From Knufia peltigerae (lineage: Eukaryota; Ascomycota; Eurotiomycetes; Chaetothyriales; Trichomeriaceae), in assembly GCA_030247855.1 (NCBI GenBank), contig JAPDRN010000011.1:186001-250000 (forward strand): 64,000 bases of DNA, given 5' to 3'. Of the stretch, positions 10,340 to 21,328 are shown piece after piece (positions within the stretch are counted from its first letter, which is position 1; each line of letters begins with the position of its first letter). Made by a program: the position numbers and the translations under genes. A model generated the notes under the pieces. The model ran no database searches, had not been told where the DNA came from, and worked only from the letters and a program-made list of their open reading frames with translations.

Positions 10340-12025
10340 ATGGCTTCAGACCGTTCCCGGCAGTTTATTCGCGATGACAGTGTTTACATCAGTTCCTCGG
10401 CCAGCAGTGGCAGAAGCGTTCACGCTGCGAAACATGTCGAAGCCAAATCACAAATCATGTACGTGGCACAGCCACTTATGGTTGCGCTGGAAACGGCCAA
10501 GCTCCCAACGAACTGTTATTTCTGCTTGAAATCACCCCAAGAACTTCTTCCTGATGTGAATGGTCAAGTTCCAACATTGAAGAAGTGTACTGGGTGTCAG
10601 GTGGCCAGATTCTGCAATAAGGTACGCGGGTGTTCTTGACAACAAGAGGACCTGAGAATCTGCTAATAGCATCTACAGAGATGCCAAAAATCAGCATGGG
10701 CCCAGTACCATCGACTGGAGTGCAAGGTGTATGGACGCTTGTTTCCTAATATTCTTCCCAGCAACGTCAGAGCCATAATTCGGCTGTTGATGCAGAATGA
10801 GGCAGGTCTGCTTCCTGTCGGTGAACTGGACGAACTTCTGAGCTTAGAGAGCCATTGGGATAAACTCCAAGGCGCTGGAGGAGAACGGTGGGAGAATCTC
10901 TTGTTGATTACCCAAGCTATCAAGTCCTACTCTGGTTCAGACTTGGCTGTACAGCGCATCTTGCGAGTTTTGTGCATAGTAAGAACATTCTACAAGATTT
11001 TGGGTGTTGACAACTGACCATTACAGCTAACAATCAACACATTCACGCTCACAAACCCATTCTTTGAGTCTCTGGGTCTAGCGCTACATCCCAGAACATC
11101 GATGTTCAATCATTCATGTGCGCCAAATGCCTACGTACGGTTCGACGTGTCCCAGAGCGAGTCAAGCGGAGCTTCAAACTATCAAAGTATATCTGTCCAC
11201 GCCTTGCGACCACTCGACAAGGATGAAGAGATCACTCTCTCATATGTTGACGGAAAGAATTCCTTCGAGGCGCGGCAACAGGAGCTCAAAGAGCGGTACT
11301 TTTTCACCTGTGCGTGTACGCGATGCATGAGCGAGCAAAATGCCACAGTCTTACCACCTGAAACGACTGAGAACGCGAAAACAATGGAGAATCATGTGAC
11401 ACAATTGATGTCGAAAATTCAACAATTGCCCGTGGTGGATAGCGAACTGCTGCATGAAATTAGGACAGCCATGGCAGCTTTCGCTGAGCTAGGATGTTGG
11501 CCGCTGTATCACTATCCATGGTTTCAGCTACGGCACGGACTCACGGAAGGTCTTATTAATTCGGGGAAGTGGTCAGAGGCCCTCTTGCAATCTGCAATCA
11601 TTACACGTTACATTCATCCAGTGCTATACGAACAAGGGCATCATCCCATCCGACTGACGGAGATGTGGACACTTTGGAATGTCTGTTGCTCTTGTTTGGA
11701 GTCGGGCTATGAGCCCGTTGATCAGGCCCGGGACAATAAGTCTTTTCAGATGCTCAACATATTTCGTTGTGTTGTACTCGACGACTTGAATAAGGCTTTG
11801 ACCAATGGCATCAGAGTCAACGGAGCAATCGAACACATCGTCGATGTATCACAACGGCGAGCCTCTATCGAGGACAGAACGTGGGGAGAGTATCGACGAA
11901 ACAAAACGCTTGCACGGAAAACTGTCTGGGCCTGGCTAGAGAGTCAGATCAAAGCGCAATTGAAGAATGAGGGTGTGCCTCGCACCCTCATTGAGGTCTC
12001 AATGGCACAAAATCCACCATGCTGA
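10340..12025 (+). CDS. SET and MYND domain protein (SMYD-like)
   Basis: Likely protein lysine methyltransferase using S-adenosylmethionine; target unknown. Exons are 10340-10621, 10679-10978 and 11027-12025; introns start GTACGC and GTAAGA and end CAG. The protein is about 526 residues. An N-terminal SET half (GRSVHAAKHVEA) is interrupted by a MYND zinc finger with Cys at about 59, 62, 83, 86, 92 and 96, His 105 and Cys 109. The SET core NHSCAPN is at about 222-228. The post-SET cysteines CACTRC are at about 289-294, followed by a helical C-terminal region. This order is typical of SMYD/Set5/Set6 proteins. It is transcribed divergently from BMS1. Confidence 0.92.
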
Positions 12026-12239
12026 CTTTGCATCTACTGAGAACAGTCAAGTTTTAGCCCCCACAAGGGTCTGTCGGCCCCAGGCTTGGGTGATGCAAGG
12101 GATCGTCATCCAAGAAACTGGTGCCTGCCGCAGCTCGGAGTACATCCCCTTGCCCAACAACTTTGTTGGAAGAGGTGACCTTATGATCATTCTATTTATG
12201 AGAAACATTTAGCTTTTGCTTCAAAAATCGAGACTTTTT

Positions 12240-13676
12240 ATGATGGAGCAACATTCAGACAACAATAAGGGCTCTCACAAGGCATGTGACGCCAAAAGTT
12301 CGAATTCTGTCGCTCAGAGGTTCTTCGAAAATGCCGGGGCCCAACGCGTGAACACAGACGCACACATTTTTAGCCGTCTCAAGATTCAACATTCAGGCAT
12401 CCATATCACTGTTGTTCCCGAATGGAACAGCAATTTAAAAGCCTACGCAGCCACAGGTAATGCCAGTATTGAATCGGCACAAAGCGACTCAAATTACTGG
12501 CCCGATTCACTGAAATGGACCTTATTTATGCCACCTCTCAAACGTCTCGACGGAGGCAATGGAGTGGTGGCGGAAGAGGCCTTCTTCGAATCTTACCTGT
12601 ACAAATGGCAGAACATGACTTTTCTAGTCTACCTTGTCGACGGCCGTGACGGTACAGAGGCCTGGCCTCAGACCCGCAACCAGTACATTCTAGGCGACAA
12701 GTCTGCCGTTGAGACATTGATTGCAACAGTCGGTCGTTGGCAAGCATCACTTCACGATGAAGTCTGGGTCTTCGAGGGATACTGGTACAAAGATTCCCAG
12801 CTGTACGAAAGCGTCATGAAATCACGATGGGAAGACGTCATCCTCGACGAAGGCATGAAAAAAGACCTCGTCGAGCTTGTCGACCGATTCTTCAGCTCTC
12901 GCGAACAATATCACCGTCTTCGCGTACCGTGGAAACGAGGTGTCATCTTCTACGGTCCCCCAGGGAATGGCAAGACACTCTCGATCAAAGCGACCATGCG
13001 GACTCTGTACAAACGCATCCCATCCATTCCGACCCTTTACGTCAAGCTGCTCCTGAACCAGTTCAGCATTGAGAGCGTGTTTACCATGGCACGACGAGAG
13101 GCGCCGTGTTATTTGGTGTTTGAAGATCTCGACAGTCTCGTCACCGACGAACTGCGCAGTTTCTTCCTCAACGCCGTGGATGGAGTGTCTGAAAACGAAG
13201 GCGTGTTCATGATAGGAAGCACAAACCACATCGATCGTCTTGACCCCGGCATTGCAAAGCGGCCGTCTCGATTTGATCGGAAGTTCCTGTTCCCCAACCC
13301 AAACTTTGACGAGAGGGTGCAGTACTGCCAGTATTGGCAGAAGAAATTGAGCGACAATAAGGACGTTGAGTTCCCGGATGCAATTTGTCCAGCAGCAGCG
13401 AAGCTCACGGATGGGTTCTCGTTTGCGTACATTCAAGAGGCGTTCGTGACCGCGTTGTTGTCTATCGCGAGAGATCCCGACGGTGGCGAGCGAATGGACA
13501 CTAATGAGGTAGACGACTTGCAGGATGCTTGGGATATGATTGACCTGGTGGACGGACAGATGATCAAGACAAGCAAAGAGAAGGGCTTAGACGATTATGT
13601 CCTTTGGCGGAACTTGAAACACCAGATTGAGCTGTTGAGGAAAGAGATTGATGATGACGATGATTCGAGGGATTGA
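12240..13676 (+). CDS. AAA-type ATPase (fungal, BCS1-like AAA domain)
   Basis: Predicted AAA+ ATPase of about 478 residues; partner or substrate unknown. The N-terminal third (about 1-190) is a fungus-type domain without a recognised family. The AAA core has Walker A GPPGNGKT, Walker B LVFEDLDSL and a sensor/arginine-finger region GSTNHIDRLD and RPSRFDR. The last residues are acidic (DDDDDS). No transmembrane segment resembling the Bcs1 anchor is evident, so a mitochondrial Bcs1 role is not supported. The frame is open upstream to 12216 but the first ATG is 12240, with a second ATG directly after it. It follows the SET-MYND gene on the same strand after 214 bp. Confidence 0.85.
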   Translation: MMEQHSDNNKGSHKACDAKSSNSVAQRFFENAGAQRVNTDAHIFSRLKIQHSGIHITVVPEWNSNLKAYAATGNASIESAQSDSNYWPDSLKWTLFMPPLKRLDGGNGVVAEEAFFESYLYKWQNMTFLVYLVDGRDGTEAWPQTRNQYILGDKSAVETLIATVGRWQASLHDEVWVFEGYWYKDSQLYESVMKSRWEDVILDEGMKKDLVELVDRFFSSREQYHRLRVPWKRGVIFYGPPGNGKTLSIKATMRTLYKRIPSIPTLYVKLLLNQFSIESVFTMARREAPCYLVFEDLDSLVTDELRSFFLNAVDGVSENEGVFMIGSTNHIDRLDPGIAKRPSRFDRKFLFPNPNFDERVQYCQYWQKKLSDNKDVEFPDAICPAAAKLTDGFSFAYIQEAFVTALLSIARDPDGGERMDTNEVDDLQDAWDMIDLVDGQMIKTSKEKGLDDYVLWRNLKHQIELLRKEIDDDDDSRD

Positions 13677-14585
13677 AATGGCTTGATGCATATTGTGCCT
13701 TGTTTCGAGTACCCTCCATAAGAACAATATGATAGAGACATTGGTTGGTTGTTTGAAGGACTACCGGACTTATGGGTTATACCGACTGTATCTTTGTCGT
13801 CGAAACCAAAGACACTAAACCTTGAGTGCATATGTATTCCAGTCTTCAGTATTTATCCGCTGCCCTCCCACTCCCACATCATCTCTCTGTAAAGGCGTGG
13901 AGGAGGAACCGGGTGTAGGCCGAAAGGCGCAGGTACCGTGCTAGGCGTCAAGGAGAGCCATGGTTGCGGTTGGCGCACAAGGAGTCATTTCATCGTTGAA
14001 TGGGAAAGGCCAGGTGGGCGACTTGCAGATATATCTGATACGAAGGCGTCCAGGAAGTCAGTAATGGGATTTCTTGAATCATGAGTGAGAATGACCGCGA
14101 TTCAGACCAAAGAACGATTCACAACGGGCTGGGTTGAATTACGGCGATGCACACAATACATGGGGTGCAGTATGGCGCAATGCAAGCCTTTCCATTGACT
14201 GGCATTTTTCGAATTCAGTCCTCGTTTCTTCAAATATTCCCTCAATTTACACAGAATGAGTTTCAAGGCATCAAATCGTGTCTCATGAGACCAGGCATGC
14301 AATGTGATTTTGGCATCGTATGCCCTGCGGCCGTGCAACAGCCGTCGATGCTCGATGGAAGCAGATCTATTTCTATGCATACCACTACCTATCTAAGGAC
14401 CAAGGTCTCACATTACAGATCCGATATATCTATCTCTTTTCCAACCCAGAAATAGGAATACCAGATGCTTATACTCTCCGAACCCTACGCTAATCATGAA
14501 TGATGATATCCGCTGATATACAGAAATGCAACGCTGAAATTGACAGATGTTCCGCCTCTTGTGGCCACAACCAAGATTCACATCC
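13677..14585. other. Intergenic region, tail-to-tail
   Basis: About 0.9 kb between the stop codons of two convergent genes. Short open frames on both strands carry no domain. Nothing else seen. Confidence 0.55.
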
Positions 14586-15543
14586 TCACACAGAAACTTG
14601 GGCCACTTTCGGCTTCTCAGCCCCGTTGAATAAGAACATTATCGTCACCATAAGCTTACCAGCCGCAGACAGCAATAAAGCTGCCTCACTTCCAACTACG
14701 CGATAGATGTACGCACCGAAGAAGCCGCCTGAAACGAGAGCCGCAAGGAAACTGGCACGTCTTGTCCGAGGTCTGTTCCTCAAAGCGAGCAGGTTCTTGT
14801 CGATGAGCAAATCGACCCAAGCCGCCGTGGCCATGGCCGTACTGATTTCTGTCATACTCAAACTCCGACTCAGCACGACCTGGCTTCCTGCCGCGAACGC
14901 CAACAACCCGATTATAATGACCGTGTGTGTACCCTCGACGTGAACACCATAACTGTATTGCAGTGCTGCCGCGATAAAGATCAACCCTGTCTGGAAGAAG
15001 TTGCAGAATACGATCCAAGCACGGTTTCGAGGTCCAATTATATGACTCAGTTGGCCTGTAATGTATCCTGCGAGGAGAAAGCAGCCGAGACTCATACCGA
15101 TGTTGGCGGTGATGAACAGGTCATGTGTAGCTTCAGGTAGGATGACGGCCATTGCGAGCATGACGGTATTTCCTTTTTATTCTTATCAGCCTGGAGCGAG
15201 TGTCTTGGGGACATGAGATTGCCAACTTGCCCGTCTGGTTAGATGCGAAACAGTGATAGTCTGGGAACGTGGTCACATCTTGAATGCCGGTGCAGAAGGT
15301 TACGATGAGGAGCTCGATTTCAGCAAATAGGTCGACTCGGATGGGACTGGAGAGGTGCGTGCGCAGACGACTGAATTTCGAAGCCGACTGTTTCACCTGG
15401 ATTTGTGTATTTGGGTGGCTATCGGACTGCTGTCCTTTCGCCTGCGCTAGATCATCAGGGTTTATCTTTTCGGAAATTGGAACATTGTCTTCTTCTGGTG
15501 TGACGACACTGACGACGACAGTGTCAGGTGTCTCTGTGGCCAT
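14586..15543 (-). CDS. DUF1275 (YoaK-type) integral membrane protein
   Basis: Multi-pass membrane protein of about 299 residues; no established biochemical role. Exon 1 is 15543-15231 and exon 2 is 15172-14586. The only frame-consistent intron (15173-15230, 58 bp) begins with GCAAGT, a GC-AG intron. Splicing restores the family motif, NQTGNTVMLAMAV, across the junction. A hydrophilic N-terminus of about 70 residues precedes five to six hydrophobic segments (for example IGMSLGCFLLAGYITG, TGLIFIAAALQY). The open frame runs two codons upstream, but the first ATG is 15543. It is convergent with the AAA ATPase gene. Confidence 0.85.
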
Positions 15544-16537
15544 GTTCAAGGGAATTTTGGTAGTGAGGGAATGTATTGAGACAAAGGAAACATGGGCGAA
15601 AAATCACTCACCACACGAAAAAACGGCATCCGAAGGTCTTTAAAGCAAGGGCGGGCGAAAAGCTGGTGGTCAGTCGGGCACCATCGTGTCCGTGTCCACT
15701 TTGCGGTGTCTCGATCAAGACGCCGGACCCTCGGGGACTGGGGATGACGGCCTATATTACTGCCCAAATCAAGGGATCCGTGGAGAGCAGTATTTTTTTA
15801 GCCGACGAGCCGGAGCCCAGCAACATACGAGGTACTCCGAACACCACCATCCATAACCCACCAATAAGTCCCTCCATCTGCAGCAAATTGGGACAGAATC
15901 AGGCAATTATTTCCATGTGGAGTTTTGCAGCCGCCATGCTGCCCATAGTCCTTTGGTAATCAAGTCTTGAGAGTTCTTCTTCGTTAATCTTGTCTAGGCC
16001 GCATCTCGCGAATATTCAGATTAATATCATTTGAAGCAAAGGGACTCTTGCCATCGGACCACCAAATCCGTGCACGCTTTGGCACCGCTTCACCCACGCC
16101 GCGTATGGGTATGATCCGAGAATGCCCGGCACACACGACAACACACTCCTTTCACATTCTAGCGACTTTCCTAAGGTATACTACGATCCACTGAGCTAAT
16201 CAAATTGCAGCTATCAGTCACGTTTCCAGCATTCTAACTTGACATCAAGCAATGCCTCCTGGGAGCTGTCGGAGCTGGAAAATCGACACTCGGATATCGG
16301 TGCCGAGATCCGAGACTTGACTGCCTGGCTACACTTTTCCCGGTTCTCGCTCCAAGGCTCGTGTCATGGGGACGGCCAGTGTGGCAAGTGAGGGAAGGAA
16401 GAGTCTCTTGAAGATCTTGGCCCGACACGGAACAAATTATTAAACAAGTTCAAAAAGTCATTGCTGTATTCATTCGCGACAATCATTACGACAGACCAGA
16501 TTCCTGCACTCATCTCACAAAGGCTGAATCAAATCAA
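15544..16537. other. Intergenic region
   Basis: About 1 kb holding the presumed DUF1275 promoter and the 3' side of the MFS gene. No TATA box, repeat or convincing gene seen. Confidence 0.5.
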
Positions 16538-18301
16538 TCAACCAGTAAACTTGCTTCGCGCTCTCAACTGCGCGCCAAAATGATAAAGGCCATGCATGCC
16601 GATGATTCCAATCACCGACAATCCCACCACCAGCGACACCCCCTTCGAGATGCCGAGATTGACATACATTTGTCGTGAGAATTGTACAAACGCCGCTGCA
16701 GTCATGGACCTGGTGAAGTCATTGGCAGCAAACAGCGAAGCGACATAACGAGGGTACGCCAATGCGACATAGCACACTATGCTCTGGAACATCCAAAATG
16801 ATGTAGCACAAAAGATGGCAACGCCGACGGTCGGAGTGATCCAGTGGATGTCTTCACGAGCTGTCCAAGCAAAGATCAGCAGTCCGACGGGCAGACCCCA
16901 AGCGCCGACAAAGCCAGGCAGAAGCCACTGTTCTTGCTGTACTGGCTCGCCTTTCTGCTCGTGATACTTTTTGGCTCTTGGGATGAAAACCCGTCGAAGG
17001 TAAAGGTAATAGCACACGACGGCAAACATACAACCGACGACAATGTTGGTGAAGATCAGACCCATGGCTCCTAGGGACATCTTGTATGTGCCAAGATACA
17101 CAAGAGGGAACGCCTCGAAGAAGGAATAGTAGGTGGCGTACACGAGAGCGCCGTACACACATGCATAGCCGATGGCCGGGTCCTTGACGCTGATCTCCAG
17201 GGGTCTGATCATGGCTTCTTTCAACGCAGCACCGAAAGGGGCAGATCTCATCTCGCAAGGTGCCAGGTACAAGTCATTGCCGGTCGCCTTTCGCAGCCGT
17301 TGTGCCCGGTGAAGTAAGATGGTGTTGGGATTTGTTTCCGGGAGAAAAGGTAGGAGAAGTAGAATGATGCCAGACATGATGACCGTCTCGTACAGCGGCC
17401 ACCTCCAGTTGTTCATGACGGCGTAACCGCCCAGGAGAGGTCCGAAGCTACCAGAAGAAAGTCAGTGTGTGGTTTGTGGAGGAGGGGAGAAGGAAAGCTC
17501 ACGCAGGTCCACAGTACATGGATGCCACCCAGAACATGTATCCGTAGGGTGCGCCGTACATATCGTAGACGTCCTCGATCGAAGCAGCGCCGCTGGCTAG
17601 ACAAGGACTCCCGAAGAAGCCTTGCAAGAATCGAAGGACGATCAATCCGGGGAAATTGCCGACAAAGCAAAGAGCGATCGACATGACGATGAAGATGGTG
17701 AAGGAGTAAAGGTAAGGTGGGTTTCTTCCGATGCTCGGAACTTCGCTGAGAGGTGAGAAGAACATGGGACCCATACCGTCTGATTGACATTAGCAGCCAC
17801 CCAACCCAGCCAGAAACACGGACACTTACAGCCAACGACGTACATGGACAGCCCGAGACTTGCCACGACAATGGACACATTGTATCTCTGCATGATGAAC
17901 TCGACGTCGGGAGTGATGATGGAGGCGGTGAGGTAAACGACAAAGGTGTAAACATTGACGAGAGTCAACGTCCACGTCTTTTTCCTTTGGGGCCAATTGC
18001 GAGGATTGTCTTGATCGTTTTCTGCAAAGGTCACCACGATGGCGTCCGCAAGTTCCTTTCGGGATAACTTTTTGTTGTTTGTGATGATGTCGCTGCCCTC
18101 ATCGGTTTTTGTGCCGACCCTGGCGGAGATTTTGGACAAGGTCTTTTCGAGATCATCACTGGACGACGATATCTCTTTGGCAATGGCTGGCATTTGTCGA
18201 GGTTCGAAGTTGGGAGCTTCCTCGGGCCATGAAAGGTATGATCTGAAGCCGATCAGGCGTAACAAATGTCCTGCAGGAGTGTCTCTGAGTGCTTGGGCCA
18301 T
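16538..18301 (-). CDS. MFS transporter, DHA1 drug:H+ antiporter type
   Basis: Predicted plasma-membrane efflux pump for small molecules, about 552 residues with 12 membrane segments. Exons are 18301-17830, 17779-17503 and 17447-16538; introns of 50 and 55 bp begin GTAAGT and GTGAGC. The cytosolic N-terminus carries the DHA1 hallmark DNPRNWPQRKK before the first helix. The cytoplasmic loop after helix 2 reads FSPLSEVPSIGRNPP (motif A variant). The region GFFGSPCLASGAASIEDVY is the antiporter motif C region. Family knowledge links such pumps to polyamine, fluconazole or mycotoxin export; the substrate here is unknown. A TATATATA box lies about 100 bp upstream. Confidence 0.92.
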
Positions 18302-19617
18302 GTTGGAAAACTATATACCAAAAAACTTCACAGAAGAATTATGCTGGACAATTATGGTCTTGGTGGATTTGTCAGTTGCCATCCCCGGCAGTCAGTAGAT
18401 ATATATATTTCTTTTCCCTCTACGTTATATTGCATATCTACCGCTCTGCAACCACGGCCCATGAGAGATGTCAAGCATAGGGGAGACGTGGCAAGGTGCA
18501 AGGCTGGCTGGCTGAATGAATCAGGTTCCCAGTCATCGGCTGGACGGTGGCCACAATTTGGGACCTTGGCTTCTTCGTTCGATGTACGCGCCTTTCAGCA
18601 CATGGTAAAATGGAGTACGGAATGGCTAATGATTGAGAATATTGCGCTTGCCTCTGGCGTTTTTGTTGTCATTGAACATGGCATAGGTCGAGGCCCTTGA
18701 CGAAGGGGGGGTTCAAACGGTTACTTGAATTGGAATGGTCAAAACTTGCCCTGAGATGGCCAAATAAATGCACGCTGATAATCCAATGCCGGCATAGCTT
18801 TGACAGCTGATGCGGCTGTCGTCAGTCAGTTGGACGGGCACGAATGACGAACGGGTCACCCAGTTGGCCTTTTTATCTCGCCCCTGATGAAAAGAGGAAT
18901 GATTGATGTGTGCCGTGTGGTGGCTTTGATCAAGATAGGGCTGAGATCTAAGGGGTTGATGGGGGGGGGTCTTGTTATTTTAGTATGCGGTGTCTTGTAC
19001 CTTTTTCAAACGCCTTCCGAATTCGGCCACTCGTCCCACCCGCCCGGGCGATGAGTGTCACGCACAAGGCCAAGACTGACCTCTGATAACTTCATCCAGG
19101 CCAAGTTTCTTCTGTTTCCCGCCTCCTGAGGCTGATGAAGGTGGGGAGGCAGTCTGGACGGTGAGCCGATAATAGAAACTCTTCCTTATCCCGTCAGTCG
19201 AGTGGTGAGGCCTTCCGGCTTTCGACGCGTGCCAACGAGCACTCGAAGCATGAAGAGGGGCTCACTTAACATTCAGGATCTTAGATCGTGACTGCCAATT
19301 TCTCAAACACAGAGATGTCTTCTCCACGCTGCTGTCAAGCTATACAATCCACCAGTTTAGAACAAGGCTGGCTTTTTCCATCCAACGATAATTCCAAGGC
19401 TTGTAGTTTGCAACCTTACTCTGATCGGAGTCAGAATGACTATCACTCCTGTACTCGTAATGGGAATTGTCAACCCTCCTGGGGTTCTGCTTCCGCACAC
19501 GGGGGCCTCCTTCAATAACGATTTATCGGTATGGCAAAAATTGGTGGCTTGCGCTGACCCCGCAGCAATTCCTTGAGTGGACGCAAAATATGTCGATGTA
19601 CAGAGGAAACTATAACA
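18302..19617. other. Intergenic region
   Basis: About 1.3 kb with the DHA1 promoter at the left and a G-run at 18961-18969. No domain-bearing open frame found. Confidence 0.5.
18400..18407 (-). promoter_or_regulatory. TATA box of the DHA1 transporter gene
   Basis: TATATATA lies 99-106 bp upstream of the ATG at 18301. Position fits a fungal core promoter; function is inferred. Confidence 0.5.
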
Positions 19618-20942
19618 CTACGACAACGAGGCGCGCCTCTTTCGAAGAAAGGTATCCCAAGCCTCTAGAGCCGGGACCAGCTTCTCTGGTTGGAGAGTGA
19701 AATGACACCTCACGAAACCCTTTAGCTCTGTTTGTCGGTCTTCTCCAAAGCACAAACTACCTGGAGCCAACAGCAACCCTTCCTCATCCAAGAGGGCCTG
19801 ACAAAACTCGACGTCGTCGATCGGTTTTCCCTTCCATGAGAGTCTGATGAAGGCGGTCGCCGCCGCCGTCGGTTTCGTCCAAGACACCATGTCACTGTTC
19901 TTGTTGACAAAGGCTTCCAACAACGGCAGGTTATCGTTGGCGTTACCCAAATGTTTCTTGAGGATGGCCGGACGACACCTCTCGCTCAAGGCCTCTGCGG
20001 CGATGACCTCGTCGATGTCACTCGCGGAAGTGTAGGCGTAAAACCTCGTGTTGAGGAACCTGGCAAGTAGGTCCTTGGATTTTGTAACGATCCAACCTAC
20101 CCTCACACCCGTCAAGCCGTACGCCTTGCTCATGGATCCCGTCACGACGACCTTGGTGTAGTCATGTTCGACGAATGAAGGGGGGACTTCTTCTCCGCCG
20201 TGGTAGAGCGGTCGAAAGATCTCATCCACCATGACTACAATGTCGTGCTTGCTGGCGACGTCCAAGATTTGTTTTTGCATGTCGGCGTCCATGTAAGTAC
20301 CGGTCGGGTTATTTGGGTTGTTGAGCACAATCATTTTCGTGTTTGGTCTGATCAAGGTTTTGAGCTGATTGATGTCCAACTTCCAATTGTCATTGACGTC
20401 CAAGTTCCAGGATGAAACTTGACAGGGAAAACCTCTGGGTTGACCAGAGAGCTGTCCGTAGGTCGGAAACAGTGCAATGACATGGTCACCGCTAGTAAGA
20501 AGAGATGTGAACACGGTCGAGTTGGCCCCGGTCGTGCCCACCGCCGTCATGACTTGATCCGGCGATATACTTCCGTTGTACAAATTCGCGATCGCGGAGC
20601 GTACTTCCAGTCTTCCCAAGTGCAAGTTGCCGCCGAACTTCAGAGAGGTAATGGCGTCCAAGTTTTGGGCTGTCTTTTCGGGGTCGGAAGATAGCGAGAT
20701 CAATTCCTTGATGGAAAGGTATGGTGTAGCGCTACCTGCGAGAGCAAATTTGGCTTCATGGGCGCGACCTTCAACATACTATTGTGAATTGATTAACTGA
20801 TGTAAGTAAAATTAAAAAAAATAAAACAAAATGCAAATGTATTATTACTCTGTAAGTGATGTGAAGACATGGTCATGTTGCAGAGAGAAGAGAGCGAGAG
20901 AGGACTTGCCTTGGGTAATTCAAATGTAGGTAGCAGAGCCAT
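19618..20942 (-). CDS. PLP-dependent aminotransferase, class I/II
   Basis: Cytosolic transaminase-like enzyme of about 397 residues; amino-acid substrate unknown. A 33-base first exon (20942-20910, MALLPTFELPK) is joined to exon 2 (20778-19618). The intron 20779-20909 starts with GCAAGT and ends TAG, a GC-AG intron; no GT donor gives an open frame. Visible features are the substrate/cofactor loop NNPNNPTG at about 164-171, Asp of VMVDEIF near 196, and the PLP lysine in SMSKAYG at about 229 followed by GVRVGW. Near the C-terminus the RCHFTL region supplies the carboxylate-binding Arg. It lies beside an MFS exporter on the same strand. A TATA-like box is about 111 bp upstream. Confidence 0.88.
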
Positions 20943-21052
20943 GGTTAGGAGATTTTGTATAGAATTGTCGGATTCGTCCTTGGGATTTTGTACTCGTATT
21001 TGTCTCTTCCTACCAAGAAAGGGCAGATTTATCACTCTGTATCAGTCTCGAT

Positions 21053-21059
21053 CTTTATA
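21053..21059 (-). promoter_or_regulatory. TATA box of the aminotransferase gene
   Basis: The minus strand reads TATAAAG, 111-117 bp upstream of the ATG at 20942. Confidence 0.5.
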
Positions 21060-21292
21060 TGTACATCTAGAGTACTCTGTTACAGTTGGAGAAGGTGAGT
21101 ATCAGTATTGACGTAGGTGTAGCGCGTATAGGTATGCAAGATCGCGCCCTTTGGATGTTGTTGTGTGTATCGGAGTTGCCAATGACATGCATTTCTGAGT
21201 CATCGACCACCTTTTTTTTCTTACCATCTCAACCTTCTTTTTTGTTCTCGTTGCCTGAAATTCGGGGTGATGAGTTTAATTCCGGCTCACAA

Positions 21293-21328
21293 ACTACTAC
21301 TACTACTACTACCACTATTACTACTACT
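21293..21328 (+). repeat. (ACT)n trinucleotide repeat, slightly interrupted
   Basis: A run of ACT triplets with two interruptions (ACC, ATT) in a non-coding stretch. It is a simple microsatellite with no coding frame around it. Confidence 0.85.

Noticed and set aside
21293..21328. (ACT)n run considered as a CRISPR-like or tandem array
   Set aside because: Simple trinucleotide microsatellite; no spacers.
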